Origin: Microvirga sp.
GTDB taxonomy: Bacteria > Pseudomonadota > Alphaproteobacteria > Rhizobiales > Beijerinckiaceae
Length of the DNA stretch: 64,000 nucleotides
Direction: 5' to 3'
Assembly (NCBI GenBank): GCA_022241475.1
Contig: JAKOMT010000004.1
Location: forward strand, 199,393-263,392
Made by a program: the position numbers and the translations under genes. This document shows, piece by piece, positions 25,919 to 34,193 of the stretch. The stretch's first letter is position 1; every line of letters begins with the position of its first letter. Below the pieces are notes generated by a model. The model made no database searches and was not told where the DNA came from. It was given only the letters and a program-made list of their open reading frames with translations.

Positions 25919-26760
25919 TGACGAACGTTGCTCCGCTCTTCGAGGCGCCCATGTTCGAGGCGCCCATGTTCGAGGCGCGCGGGCTCGGCAAGCGCTTCGG
26001 CGGCCTCCAGGCTCTGGCGGACGTCTCCCTTTCGGTGAGACGCGGCGAGATCCTCGGGCTGATCGGGCCGAACGGCTCCGGCAAGACCACGTTCTTCAAC
26101 GTCGTCACCGGCATCTACCGGCCCGATTCCGGCGGGGTCCTGCTCGACGGCCGCGAGATCGGCGGCCTCCCGGCGCAGGCGATCTACCGGGCGGGCGTGA
26201 CCCGCACCTTCCAGCGCTGCCGGATCTCGACCGAATTGTCGATCTTCGACGAACTGATGATCGGCGCCCACAAGGACCTCGATCTCGGCTTCGCCGCCAA
26301 CATCCTGCGCCGCAAGGCGTTTCGCGCGGCCTTCGAAGAGAGGCGCGAACAGGCGCGCGCGCTGCTCGCCGTCTTCAGCGAAGAGCTCGCGCAGCGCATG
26401 TTCGAACCCATCGGGCGCTTTCCGATGATCGACCGGCGGCGCATCGAGATCTGCCGCGCGCTGATCAGCCGCCCGCGCCTGCTCCTGCTCGACGAACCCT
26501 CCGCCGGCATGACCCATGACGAGACCCGCCAGCTCATGGACGACATCCTCGAAACCCGGCGCGGCAATCCCGATCTCGCCGTCGTCATCATCGAGCACGA
26601 AATGCCCGTGATCGAACGCGTCAGCGACCGCTGCGTCGTCTTCAACTACGGGCGCAAGATCGCGGAGGGCTCCTACCGGGAGGTCGCCTCCGATTCGCAG
26701 GTGCAGGAAGCCTATCTCGGCTCGCGCCACACGGCCGCCGCGGCGGGAGCGACGGCATGA
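25915..26760 (+). CDS. ABC transporter ATP-binding protein, LivG family
   Basis: A 281-residue ATPase. Walker A is GPNGSGKTT near residue 50. The usual LSGGQ signature is replaced: the corresponding stretch reads IGRFPMIDRRRIEICRAL, so the Gly-Gly pair is lost. Walker B is LLLLDEPSAGM and the switch His is in IIIEHEM. The C-terminal GSRHTA follows EAYLG, typical of LivG. The first 20 residues contain three copies of Phe-Glu-Ala (15-bp DNA repeats), giving several in-frame ATG codons (25915, 25918, 25951, 25966). I used 25915, which overlaps the LivM stop and has GGGAAGGGA upstream. Confidence 0.92.
   Translation: MMTNVAPLFEAPMFEAPMFEARGLGKRFGGLQALADVSLSVRRGEILGLIGPNGSGKTTFFNVVTGIYRPDSGGVLLDGREIGGLPAQAIYRAGVTRTFQRCRISTELSIFDELMIGAHKDLDLGFAANILRRKAFRAAFEERREQARALLAVFSEELAQRMFEPIGRFPMIDRRRIEICRALISRPRLLLLDEPSAGMTHDETRQLMDDILETRRGNPDLAVVIIEHEMPVIERVSDRCVVFNYGRKIAEGSYREVASDSQVQEAYLGSRHTAAAAGATA
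25939..25979 (+). repeat. 15-bp in-frame tandem repeat at the LivG N-terminus
   Basis: TTCGAGGCGCCCATG occurs exactly at 25939-25953 and 25954-25968, followed by a partial third copy (25969-25979). It encodes FEAPM-FEAPM-FEAR. Exact identity points to recent slippage. Confidence 0.9.
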
Positions 26761-27479
26761 GCGAGCGCACCCTTTTCGTCTCCGGCGTCTTCGCCGGCTA
26801 CGACGCGGCCGACGTCCTCCACGACGTGAACCTGACCGTCGAGCCCGGCGGCGTGACCTGTCTGCTCGGGGCCAACGGCTCCGGCAAGACGACGCTGATC
26901 CGCGCGATCCTCGGCCTGACCCAGCCGCGCGCGGGCGCGATCCGCTTCGGCGACGCCGATCTGACGGCGCTGCCGACGCACCGGATCGTCGGGGCCGGGA
27001 TCGCCGTCATTCCCGAGGGCCGCAAGGTTTTCCCGCGTTGCAGCGTCGAGGAGAACCTGCGGCTCGGCGCATACGAGATCGCCGACCGGTCCGAGATCCG
27101 CCGCCGGATGGAGATCGTCTACGACCGTTTCCCGCGCCTGCGCGAACGCCGCTCGCAGCTCGCCGGCACGATGTCGGGCGGCGAGCAGGCGATGGTCTCG
27201 ATCGGGCGGGGCCTGATGAAGGCGCCGGAGCTTCTGATCATCGACGAACCCTCGCTCGGCCTCTCGCCGAAGCTCGTCGAGGAGAATTTCGAGACGATCG
27301 CCGGCATCGCCGCGCAGGGCGTGACGGTGTTTCTGGTGGAGCAGAACGTGCACCAGACGCTCGCCATCGCGCGGCGCGGCTACCTGCTCCAGCAGGGGCG
27401 CGTTGTCGAATCGGGCGACGCCGCCGAGCTCGCCGCGAGCGACGCGTTCCAGCACGCCTATTTCGGCGCCGGGTACTAA
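26757..27479 (+). CDS. ABC transporter ATP-binding protein, LivF family
   Basis: A 240-residue ATPase, partner of the LivG-like protein. Walker A GANGSGKTT (residues about 37-45), Q-loop LTQPRAG, signature MSGGEQAM, Walker B LLIIDEPSLGLSP, switch His replaced by Gln in FLVEQNV, which is normal for LivF. Ends EHAYFG-like (QHAYFGAGY). Starts with ATGA overlap of the LivG stop, and an amidase follows 22 bases downstream. Confidence 0.96.
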   Translation: MSERTLFVSGVFAGYDAADVLHDVNLTVEPGGVTCLLGANGSGKTTLIRAILGLTQPRAGAIRFGDADLTALPTHRIVGAGIAVIPEGRKVFPRCSVEENLRLGAYEIADRSEIRRRMEIVYDRFPRLRERRSQLAGTMSGGEQAMVSIGRGLMKAPELLIIDEPSLGLSPKLVEENFETIAGIAAQGVTVFLVEQNVHQTLAIARRGYLLQQGRVVESGDAAELAASDAFQHAYFGAGY

Positions 27480-27501
27480 GGGACGACAGGGGAGAACCGC
27501 G

Positions 27502-28911
27502 ATGACGAGCGCGAATCACGAGCCGCATTTCCGCACCGCAGCCGAGACGGCGGGCGCCGTGCGCTCCGGAACCGCCTCGGCGACTGAGGCGACCCGCGCG
27601 GCGCTGTCGCGTGTCTCCGCCCTGAACGACCAGCTGCGGGCCTTCATCACGATCGACGAGGAGGGCGCGCTCGCCTCCGCCCGCGCCGTCGACGAAGCCC
27701 GCGCCGCCGGGCGCGACCCGGGGATCCTCGCCGGCGTGCCCGTCGCGATCAAGGATCTCGCCGCGACGAAGGGGCTGCGCACCACCTACGGCTCGCTCGT
27801 CTACGCCGACAACGTTCCCGACGAGGACGAACTCGTCGTGGCGCGGCTGCGCGCGCAGGGCGCGATCATCATCGGCAAGACCAACACGCCGGAATTCGGC
27901 TACGGGGCGATCTGCGAGAACAAGCTCTACGGCCCGACCTGCAATCCCTTCGACGTGACGCGCACCAGCGGCGGGTCGTCCGGCGGCTCGGCGGTCGCCG
28001 TCGCCACGGGCATGAGCGCGCTCGGCCACGCCACCGATTTCGGCGGCTCGGCGCGCGTTCCCGCGAGCTTCTGCGGCGTCTACGGACTTCGACCGACCGT
28101 CGGTCTCATCCCCTCGGTTCCCAAGCAGCTTCTCTGGGACGGACTGAACCAGCACGGCTTCCTGGCGCGCACGCCGGGCGACGTGGCGCTGGCGCTCGCG
28201 GCGACCGCCGGCCCCGATCGCCGCGACCCGTTGAGCCTGCGCGGCGCGGCGTTCCCCGCCGATCCCATGACGAAGGCCCCTGACGACCTGCGCGTCGGAT
28301 TCAGCCCGAGCCTCGACATCACGCCGGTCGACCGCTCGGTGCTCGACCTGTTCGATCAGGCCGTCGGCAAGATCGCGGGCGTCTGGCGCGAGACCCGGCC
28401 CGGACATCCCGATTGCTCCGAGGCGAAGGCCGCCTTCGGGGGCCTGCGCGCCGGCTTCCTGCACCGCACCCTCGGCCCCCTCGTCGCCGCGCATCGCGAC
28501 GAGCTCACCCGCACCGTGATCTGGAACGTCGAGCGCGGCCACGGCATGAGCGCGGACGATTATCTCGCCGCGGAGGAGGCGCGCAGCCGCCTCTATCTCA
28601 ATTTCATGCGCTTCTTCGAGACGCACGACGTGCTCGCCACCGTGACGACCACGCTCCCGCCCTTCCCCAACGACCAGAGCGACGTGCTCTACGTCAACGG
28701 CGAGAAGCTCGAGAACATCATCGATTATCTGAGCGTCACCTTCACGATCTCCGTGATCGGCTTCCCGGCGCTCTCCGTCCCGATCGGCCTGACGCGCGAC
28801 GGCCTGCCCGTGGGCATGCAACTCGTCGCCCCGCCCTGGCGCGAAGACCTGCTGCTCGCGGTCGCGGAGCGGTTTCGGGTCGAGGCGGGTATGGAGCCGG
28901 TCAGGCCTTGA
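27502..28911 (+). CDS. Amidase, amidase-signature family
   Basis: A 469-residue amidase-signature enzyme hydrolysing carboxylic amides. The Ser-cisSer-Lys triad is visible: Lys in VAIKDLAATKG (about residue 83), the cis-Ser in TSGGSSGGSA (about 157-166), and the nucleophilic Ser in DFGGSARVPASF (about 180). The C-terminus has the conserved ALSVPIGLTRDGLPVGMQLVAP. I used ATG 27502, with GGGGAGAA upstream; the in-frame codon at 27403 lies inside livF. It shares the operon of the LivKHMGF-like transporter, so it probably acts on the imported amide. The substrate range of the family is wide. Confidence 0.93.
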   Translation: MTSANHEPHFRTAAETAGAVRSGTASATEATRAALSRVSALNDQLRAFITIDEEGALASARAVDEARAAGRDPGILAGVPVAIKDLAATKGLRTTYGSLVYADNVPDEDELVVARLRAQGAIIIGKTNTPEFGYGAICENKLYGPTCNPFDVTRTSGGSSGGSAVAVATGMSALGHATDFGGSARVPASFCGVYGLRPTVGLIPSVPKQLLWDGLNQHGFLARTPGDVALALAATAGPDRRDPLSLRGAAFPADPMTKAPDDLRVGFSPSLDITPVDRSVLDLFDQAVGKIAGVWRETRPGHPDCSEAKAAFGGLRAGFLHRTLGPLVAAHRDELTRTVIWNVERGHGMSADDYLAAEEARSRLYLNFMRFFETHDVLATVTTTLPPFPNDQSDVLYVNGEKLENIIDYLSVTFTISVIGFPALSVPIGLTRDGLPVGMQLVAPPWREDLLLAVAERFRVEAGMEPVRP

Positions 28912-29156
28912 GGGGGGCTTGCGAGAGATCCTCTCTAGGGGTGAATGCGACTTTGAAACCGCATCGCCATAATCCAACCCCCAGCCTCTTTGCACAGCAG
29001 GCTAAACAATATTAAATATCGAGCTCTTGCGCGGAGCATGCGCCTTCTATATCGGATTTGCAAATTGCATATGGTGGAGTGATCTTGGGCGCATGATTGT
29101 CGCTTGATCTCTCAGAACAGCGCGCGGTTGCGCCTCAAGGTGGGTGGCGTTAGTCT
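28912..29156. other. AT-rich transition region before the surface-polysaccharide genes
   Basis: A 245-base gap without a gene. GAGAG-ATC-CTCTC near 28922 may be a weak terminator for the amidase operon. From about 28990 the sequence turns AT-rich (ACAATATTAAATATC), marking the change of composition that continues into the next gene. No clear promoter could be assigned. Confidence 0.4.
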
Positions 29157-31511
29157 ATGACTCTCTCTCAGAGCGACGCCAGAGCGCGCGTATTAATGCT
29201 CTTCGCCGTTGCCTTTACTCTATCAGGCTTTTCAGCGCTTGCTTACCAGATTGCGTGGCAGCGTGTTCTGACGCAGGTCGTCGGCTCCGACGCCATGTCA
29301 GTTGTCTTGGTTGTCTCGATATTTATGATTTGGCTTGGTGTGGGGGCCGAACTTGCGCGACGTCTGCTCCCGTATTTGCGAAGACGCGCAGGTCTTGCCT
29401 ATGGGATATTAGAGATTATAGTTGGCTTGTCTGGAATTGTGTCGATTCCCATTCTACGGGCCGCGAATGCGTGGCTGGCAGGAACTGGACACGACTCCCT
29501 TTGGTTCGATGTGCTTCTGAACCTATTCGTTCTTGCGATTCCGGTCATAGGAATGGGAATGACGACCCCGTTCATTGTGGAGCTTGCGAAGAATCGTCTC
29601 GACGATCTCGGGCGCACAATTGGACGATTCTATGGACTGAATATACTTGGCGCAGCAGTCGGTGCGCTGGCCACAGGCTTATTTCTTATCGAGCTGTTTG
29701 GACTTTTTGGTATAACCTTGATAGCTGCATCTTTGAATCTCATCGTTGGGCTTATCGTATTTTTTGCATTTCAGAAGATTAAATCCGTTGAGCGATCTTT
29801 TAATGCATTACCGGATTCCAATTCCAAAAATTCTATAAAGTTAGAGCAATTCCATCTTTATGTTGCTTCCGGGCTCTTTGGCTTTGGTACGCTTTCCTTG
29901 CAGATCATATATTTCAGGATTATTTCAAATTATTTCACTTTATCGGTGATTGTGTTCCCTGCCATTCTGGCTGCCTATCTCGGACTAATGTCGCTCGGCC
30001 AGATTTTAGGCGGGCGCTTGGCCGATAGGCATCCCGCGCGTTTGGCGGAGGTCGCTGTAGCGCTGTTCGCGGTGGGAGCGCTGTTGTTGCTGGCAGCCCT
30101 CCGTTTCCCGCCCGAATGGGCCGCAAGCTTGGGATCGCTCGCTTTCACCTCGTTCAATGGCCAGATGGTAAGCGAAATTTATCCGAATCTTGTCGGAGAT
30201 CCGAATCCTCTGACCGTACTTCTGTTCTCACTTGTTTTTATGAGCGCGGTACTTGCATGGGCGGCGCTGTTTCCGGTTATGTTAAGGTTGATGACACAAA
30301 ATGTCGCTGAGGCCGGCGAGCGTTTTGCTGCAGCTTACTCCCTCTATACAATCGGAAACGTACTGGGAGCATTGGCGTCGGGGCTCGTTTTCTTCGACTG
30401 GCTCGGAACAGGTGGCACGGCCATGGCCACGGTGTGCATCACGGGCCTCGGCGCCCTGGCGGTAATCCTGTGGTCCGGTCCTAAGAAAAGGTCTCATAAG
30501 GCATGGGCATTGGGAGCGGCCGGTCTGAGCGTGTTCGCCGTAATGCTGATGCCGCTGGACTACTACAGGAGTTTTGGCATAGGGCGCTATCAAATCACCG
30601 ACGTTTTCGAGGGGCGAACTGGCGTTGCAACCGTGGTTCCGACCGGCCGGTTCTATTCGATCATTGATATCAACCGCACCGCATCGGCCTCCGCGCTCGT
30701 TAACGAGCCCGGGCCAGAGGATCAATATGAGGCCTGGCGTTGGAACCATACCGAGTTGTTCGCTTTGGACGCATCATTTAGGCCTCGCGAGATACTCATT
30801 ATCGGTATCGGTCATGCCTATCTTATCGACGCGCTGCTCGATCTGCCCTTCGTTGAAAGAATTACAGTAGTCGAAATTGCCCAAGAAATTGTCGATGCCG
30901 TACGTACGCATACGTTGACAGGCACAAGAAGAATATTTTCAGATCCTCGGGTCGAGATCATAATCGCAGATGGTCGGCGCTTTGTGCAAAAAGCAAAGGC
31001 CCGTGGGGATAAATTTGATCTCATCCAGACCAAAATTAATGAGCCTTGGCACGCGGGATCTGGAAACTTATTTACCATTGAATTTTTTAATTCTCAGAAA
31101 GAAATACTAAATGATGGGGGTTATCTCGGTGTTCGGCCGCATGTTGGGCATGCCGTAGACGGATTAAGCGTTTTTGGAGAGGCTATCTGGCCAGGATATT
31201 ACCACCTTTTCTTCAAGAATGGTCCGATAACAATACCGGATGAAGCGCTTATAACCCCGGACATTGCCGACGCCTGGCGGCGTTTAATCCCGGGTACTGC
31301 AGGGTCCGCTGGGCAGCGCGAGGACATCCTCCGCGTTGTTCGCCTTCCTTGCTGTAATGTTGGGGCGAATGTAGCGCACAACACCGACGACCGACCCCGA
31401 TTCGAGTACGACTGGTTGAATCGCAGCTTCGGATTTTCGGCGTCGCCTCGCACGACGCTTTGGAGTTTGGATCTTCCGATGGAGAGCGTTCGCGTCGTCG
31501 AAGTTGAATAG
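29157..31511 (+). CDS. Polytopic membrane protein with C-terminal spermidine-synthase-like domain, atypical
   Basis: A 784-residue protein. Residues 1-480 contain many hydrophobic helices (two MFS-like bundles); residues 500-784 resemble the spermidine synthase fold: ILIIGIGHAYLIDALL, ITVVEIAQEIVDAVR, VEIIIADGRRF, and the family ending NTDDRPRFEYD. Key deviations: the glycine loop reads GIGHA, and where catalytic members have Asp after the fourth strand (usually D-x-x-D or LDAF) this protein has DLIQTKINEPWH. Polyamine synthesis is therefore doubtful. The gene is clearly less GC-rich than its surroundings, suggesting transfer. It is alone on its strand before the PglF-like gene. Role in the glycan region unknown. 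Confidence 0.8.
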   Translation: MTLSQSDARARVLMLFAVAFTLSGFSALAYQIAWQRVLTQVVGSDAMSVVLVVSIFMIWLGVGAELARRLLPYLRRRAGLAYGILEIIVGLSGIVSIPILRAANAWLAGTGHDSLWFDVLLNLFVLAIPVIGMGMTTPFIVELAKNRLDDLGRTIGRFYGLNILGAAVGALATGLFLIELFGLFGITLIAASLNLIVGLIVFFAFQKIKSVERSFNALPDSNSKNSIKLEQFHLYVASGLFGFGTLSLQIIYFRIISNYFTLSVIVFPAILAAYLGLMSLGQILGGRLADRHPARLAEVAVALFAVGALLLLAALRFPPEWAASLGSLAFTSFNGQMVSEIYPNLVGDPNPLTVLLFSLVFMSAVLAWAALFPVMLRLMTQNVAEAGERFAAAYSLYTIGNVLGALASGLVFFDWLGTGGTAMATVCITGLGALAVILWSGPKKRSHKAWALGAAGLSVFAVMLMPLDYYRSFGIGRYQITDVFEGRTGVATVVPTGRFYSIIDINRTASASALVNEPGPEDQYEAWRWNHTELFALDASFRPREILIIGIGHAYLIDALLDLPFVERITVVEIAQEIVDAVRTHTLTGTRRIFSDPRVEIIIADGRRFVQKAKARGDKFDLIQTKINEPWHAGSGNLFTIEFFNSQKEILNDGGYLGVRPHVGHAVDGLSVFGEAIWPGYYHLFFKNGPITIPDEALITPDIADAWRRLIPGTAGSAGQREDILRVVRLPCCNVGANVAHNTDDRPRFEYDWLNRSFGFSASPRTTLWSLDLPMESVRVVEVE

Positions 31512-31629
31512 CGATCAACTCCAGCACGCCGCCAATCACATCGCCCTGAACCCTTCACCGGCTCCAAGGCGCGTGTTACCAGATGGCCGGGGCGCGTCCC
31601 GGCATCGGTAGCGACGCTAGGCTGCGCAA

Positions 31630-33534
31630 ATGGAAATCGGTTCGATGGCTCGTTCGGTGACGCGGCTCGCTGGAAAGCGGCTTCTCGCAAGTCTGCACGA
31701 CGTCGGTATGGCGGCGGCGGCCATGGCGATCGCGCTGTTGGCGCGATACGGCGCGGACGACCTTCCCGGGCTCGAACAAGTGGGGTTCTGGGTCGGCGTC
31801 TTCGCGCTGGTTTCCGGAGTGGTCTTCGCATTCTTCGGCCTCGGTCGGGGCATGTGGCGGTTCGCGTCGCTGAGCGACTTCCGCACCATCGCTGCGGCGA
31901 GCACGATGGCCGTGCTCGGGTTCCTCGTCGTCGTGTTCATCATCAATCGTCTCGAGGCTCTGCCCAGAACGGCGCCGCTGATCGCGTGGTTCGTGATGAT
32001 CGTCCTGCTCGGCGCCCCGCGACTGCTCTATCGGGCGTTCAAGGACGGCGCGTTGACCGGAGTCGGACCGAACCGGACGGATGACCGTGTTCGCGAGCAC
32101 GTTCTCATCGCGGGCGGCGTGGCCGACGCGGACAGGGTCATCCGGAACTACGCGCTTGAAACCTCGCGCCGCTACCGCGTCCAGGGCATCGTCGATCTGG
32201 CGGAAGGCAAGGGCGGGCGGGTCGTTCGCGGCGTGCCGGTCGTTGGGACGATCGACGATCTTGATGCCGTGGTCGAGCGCCTGCGTCGTGGCGGGATCCG
32301 GATCGGCGCCGTCGTCATCGCCTCCCCGCGCGCCGCCGGACCCTCCATGCAGAAGCTCGCGGCGACCGCCGCACGACTTGGGCTGCCCCTGCGCCGGGTC
32401 TCGGACGCTCCTTTGATCGGCTCGGAGCCGGATCTCGCCAACATCACGCTCGAGGATCTCCTCGGCCGCGCTCCCGTTCAACTCAACCTCGACAATATTC
32501 AGGCTTTCATCGAGGGCCGTGTGGTGCTGGTGACGGGGGCCGGAGGCAGCATCGGCTCGGAAATCGTCCGGCAGGTGGCGCAGCGGCGCCCGGCGAAGCT
32601 CGTGCTGCTCGATTCGAGTGAATTCGCCCTTTACGAAGTCGATCTGCGGACGGCGCGCGAGGCGCCGTCGATCACGCGCGCGGCACTGATCGGCGATGTC
32701 CGCGACGCGAAACGCGTCGGGGCGGTGATGCGCGAGCACAAACCCGCAATCGTATTTCATGCGGCGGCTTTGAAGCATGTGCCGCTCGTCGAGGCCAACA
32801 TTGGCGAGGCGATCCTGACCAACGCGATCGGGACCCGCAACGTGGCGGACGCGGCAATTGCGGCCGGCGTCGCCGCCGTCGTCGTGATCTCGACTGACAA
32901 GGCGATTCGTCCCACCAGTGCGATGGGTATGACGAAGCGGGTCGCGGAGGCCTATTGCCAGGCGCTCGACATCAGCGGCGTCGCGACGCGGTTCATCACC
33001 GTGCGCTTCGGCAACGTGCTCGGATCCAACGGATCCGTGGTGCCCTTGTTCAAGCGACAGATCGCCGACGGCGGACCCATCACGATCACGCATCCCGAGA
33101 TGAAGCGCTACTTCATGACCATCCGGGAGGCCACGGAGCTCGTCCTTCAGGCCGCCGCGAACGGCGTCGCCCGCGACGATCAGCGTGGCCGCATCTTCGT
33201 TCTCGATATGGGCGAGCCGATCACTATTATCGAACTGGCGCGAACGATGATCGCGCTGTCGGGCCTCAAGCCGGACGAGGATATAGGCATCGTCTACACG
33301 GGCCTGCGGCCCGGCGAAAAGCTCTTCGAGGAATTGTTCGACGCCGATGAACCGACGGAGCCTGCGGGGGCGGACGGCGTCTTCGTCGCCTCGGCGCGTC
33401 TGATTGAACGAAGTGTGGTGACTCGGCATATCGCCGACCTTTCGGCCGCAGCGGCTGCGGGAGACGAGGAGGGCGGCCGCCAAGCGCTCGCGGCCACACT
33501 CGCCGGGATGAAAGCGCCGCTCTGTCTAGCTTGA
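31630..33534 (+). CDS. Membrane-bound nucleotide-sugar 4,6-dehydratase (PglF/WbpM/CapD family)
   Basis: A 634-residue protein. Four N-terminal helices (about residues 20-150) anchor it in the membrane, a middle Rossmann-like domain follows (VLIAGGVADADRVIRNY), then an extended SDR domain from about 297 (VLVTGAGGSIGSE). The active site has Met instead of Tyr (TSAMGMTKRVAE), which is typical of the WbpM/PglF/FlaA1 group that makes UDP-4-keto-6-deoxy sugars from UDP-GlcNAc. Other marks: ADP-type binding loop LDSSEFALY, FHAAALKHVPLVE, STDKAIRP, RFGNVLGSNGSV. It would be the first enzyme of a bacillosamine-like route with the PglE-, PglD- and PglC-like genes downstream. Confidence 0.93.
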   Translation: MEIGSMARSVTRLAGKRLLASLHDVGMAAAAMAIALLARYGADDLPGLEQVGFWVGVFALVSGVVFAFFGLGRGMWRFASLSDFRTIAAASTMAVLGFLVVVFIINRLEALPRTAPLIAWFVMIVLLGAPRLLYRAFKDGALTGVGPNRTDDRVREHVLIAGGVADADRVIRNYALETSRRYRVQGIVDLAEGKGGRVVRGVPVVGTIDDLDAVVERLRRGGIRIGAVVIASPRAAGPSMQKLAATAARLGLPLRRVSDAPLIGSEPDLANITLEDLLGRAPVQLNLDNIQAFIEGRVVLVTGAGGSIGSEIVRQVAQRRPAKLVLLDSSEFALYEVDLRTAREAPSITRAALIGDVRDAKRVGAVMREHKPAIVFHAAALKHVPLVEANIGEAILTNAIGTRNVADAAIAAGVAAVVVISTDKAIRPTSAMGMTKRVAEAYCQALDISGVATRFITVRFGNVLGSNGSVVPLFKRQIADGGPITITHPEMKRYFMTIREATELVLQAAANGVARDDQRGRIFVLDMGEPITIIELARTMIALSGLKPDEDIGIVYTGLRPGEKLFEELFDADEPTEPAGADGVFVASARLIERSVVTRHIADLSAAAAAGDEEGGRQALAATLAGMKAPLCLA

Positions 33535-33548
33535 ATCGAGACGCCGTC

Positions 33549-34190
33549 GTGACGCGCAGGTTCCAATTTCCAACTCTGGTCGCGTGCATTGCATTTTTCG
33601 GCGTTTGCGCGCTGGTCCTCGTCTGCGCCTTGCCGGCCGCTGTCGCACTCTGGCGCGCTGGGCTTCCGGTTCCGCCCGTCGACACTGCTCCGGGTCTCGC
33701 CGTCGTCTTCTTCGACGCCGATGTCGAGACCACGCTGCCGCGTGCGGAGAAAGCGCTCGAGCTGGTGCGGAGCGGCCGGGTGAACCAGGTCTTTCTTGTC
33801 GGGGGCGCCCGGCCCGATCGAGGATTCTACGGTTCCGCCGTTCTGGCGGAGATCATGGCGGCCCGCGAGGGGGCGTCCGCAGCGCGTTGGGTCGCCGACA
33901 GAGACTCATCGGACACGGTCTCGAATCTCGCCGCATTGCGCAGCCATCTCGCGGAGAACGAGCCGAGCGGGCCCGTTTATCTCGTGAGCGATGATTACCA
34001 TCTCTGGCGGATCGCGTGGTTCGTCGCCTCCGATCCGGGCGCGCTCGGAGACGCAGTTTTCACGCCGGGCGACGAGCCGCGCGGAATCAGCGTCCATGTC
34101 GAACGGACAATCTGGGAGATTGGCGCATGGCTCTCCCTGGTCGTCCCCGCATCGCTGCGCGAGCGAGCCTTGACACTGACGCGCAGCTGA
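33549..34190 (+). CDS. YdcF/SanA-like DUF218 membrane protein
   Basis: A 213-residue protein with one N-terminal membrane anchor (about residues 9-30) and a DUF218 domain: LAVVFFDAD near the start, VFLVGGARPD, DSSDTVSNLAALRSHL and YLVSDDYHLWRIAWF. Family members such as ElyC and SanA affect envelope polysaccharides, but no biochemical activity is established. GTG 33549 is my choice, with GAG 8 bases upstream; a TTG at 33531 overlaps the stop of the previous gene and would add six residues. It probably forms a unit with the dehydratase. Confidence 0.8.
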   Translation: MTRRFQFPTLVACIAFFGVCALVLVCALPAAVALWRAGLPVPPVDTAPGLAVVFFDADVETTLPRAEKALELVRSGRVNQVFLVGGARPDRGFYGSAVLAEIMAAREGASAARWVADRDSSDTVSNLAALRSHLAENEPSGPVYLVSDDYHLWRIAWFVASDPGALGDAVFTPGDEPRGISVHVERTIWEIGAWLSLVVPASLRERALTLTRS

Positions 34191-34193
34191 GGC

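Noticed and set aside
29144..29782. Cysteine-rich 212-residue frame overlapping the start of the AT-rich membrane protein
   Set aside because: It is a +1 shadow of a gene with a continuous 784-residue family-like product; no ribosome site supports it.
31199..33483. 635-residue minus-strand frame opposite the PglF-like gene
   Set aside because: The plus strand encodes a complete CapD/WbpM-type enzyme; the antisense product has no recognisable features.
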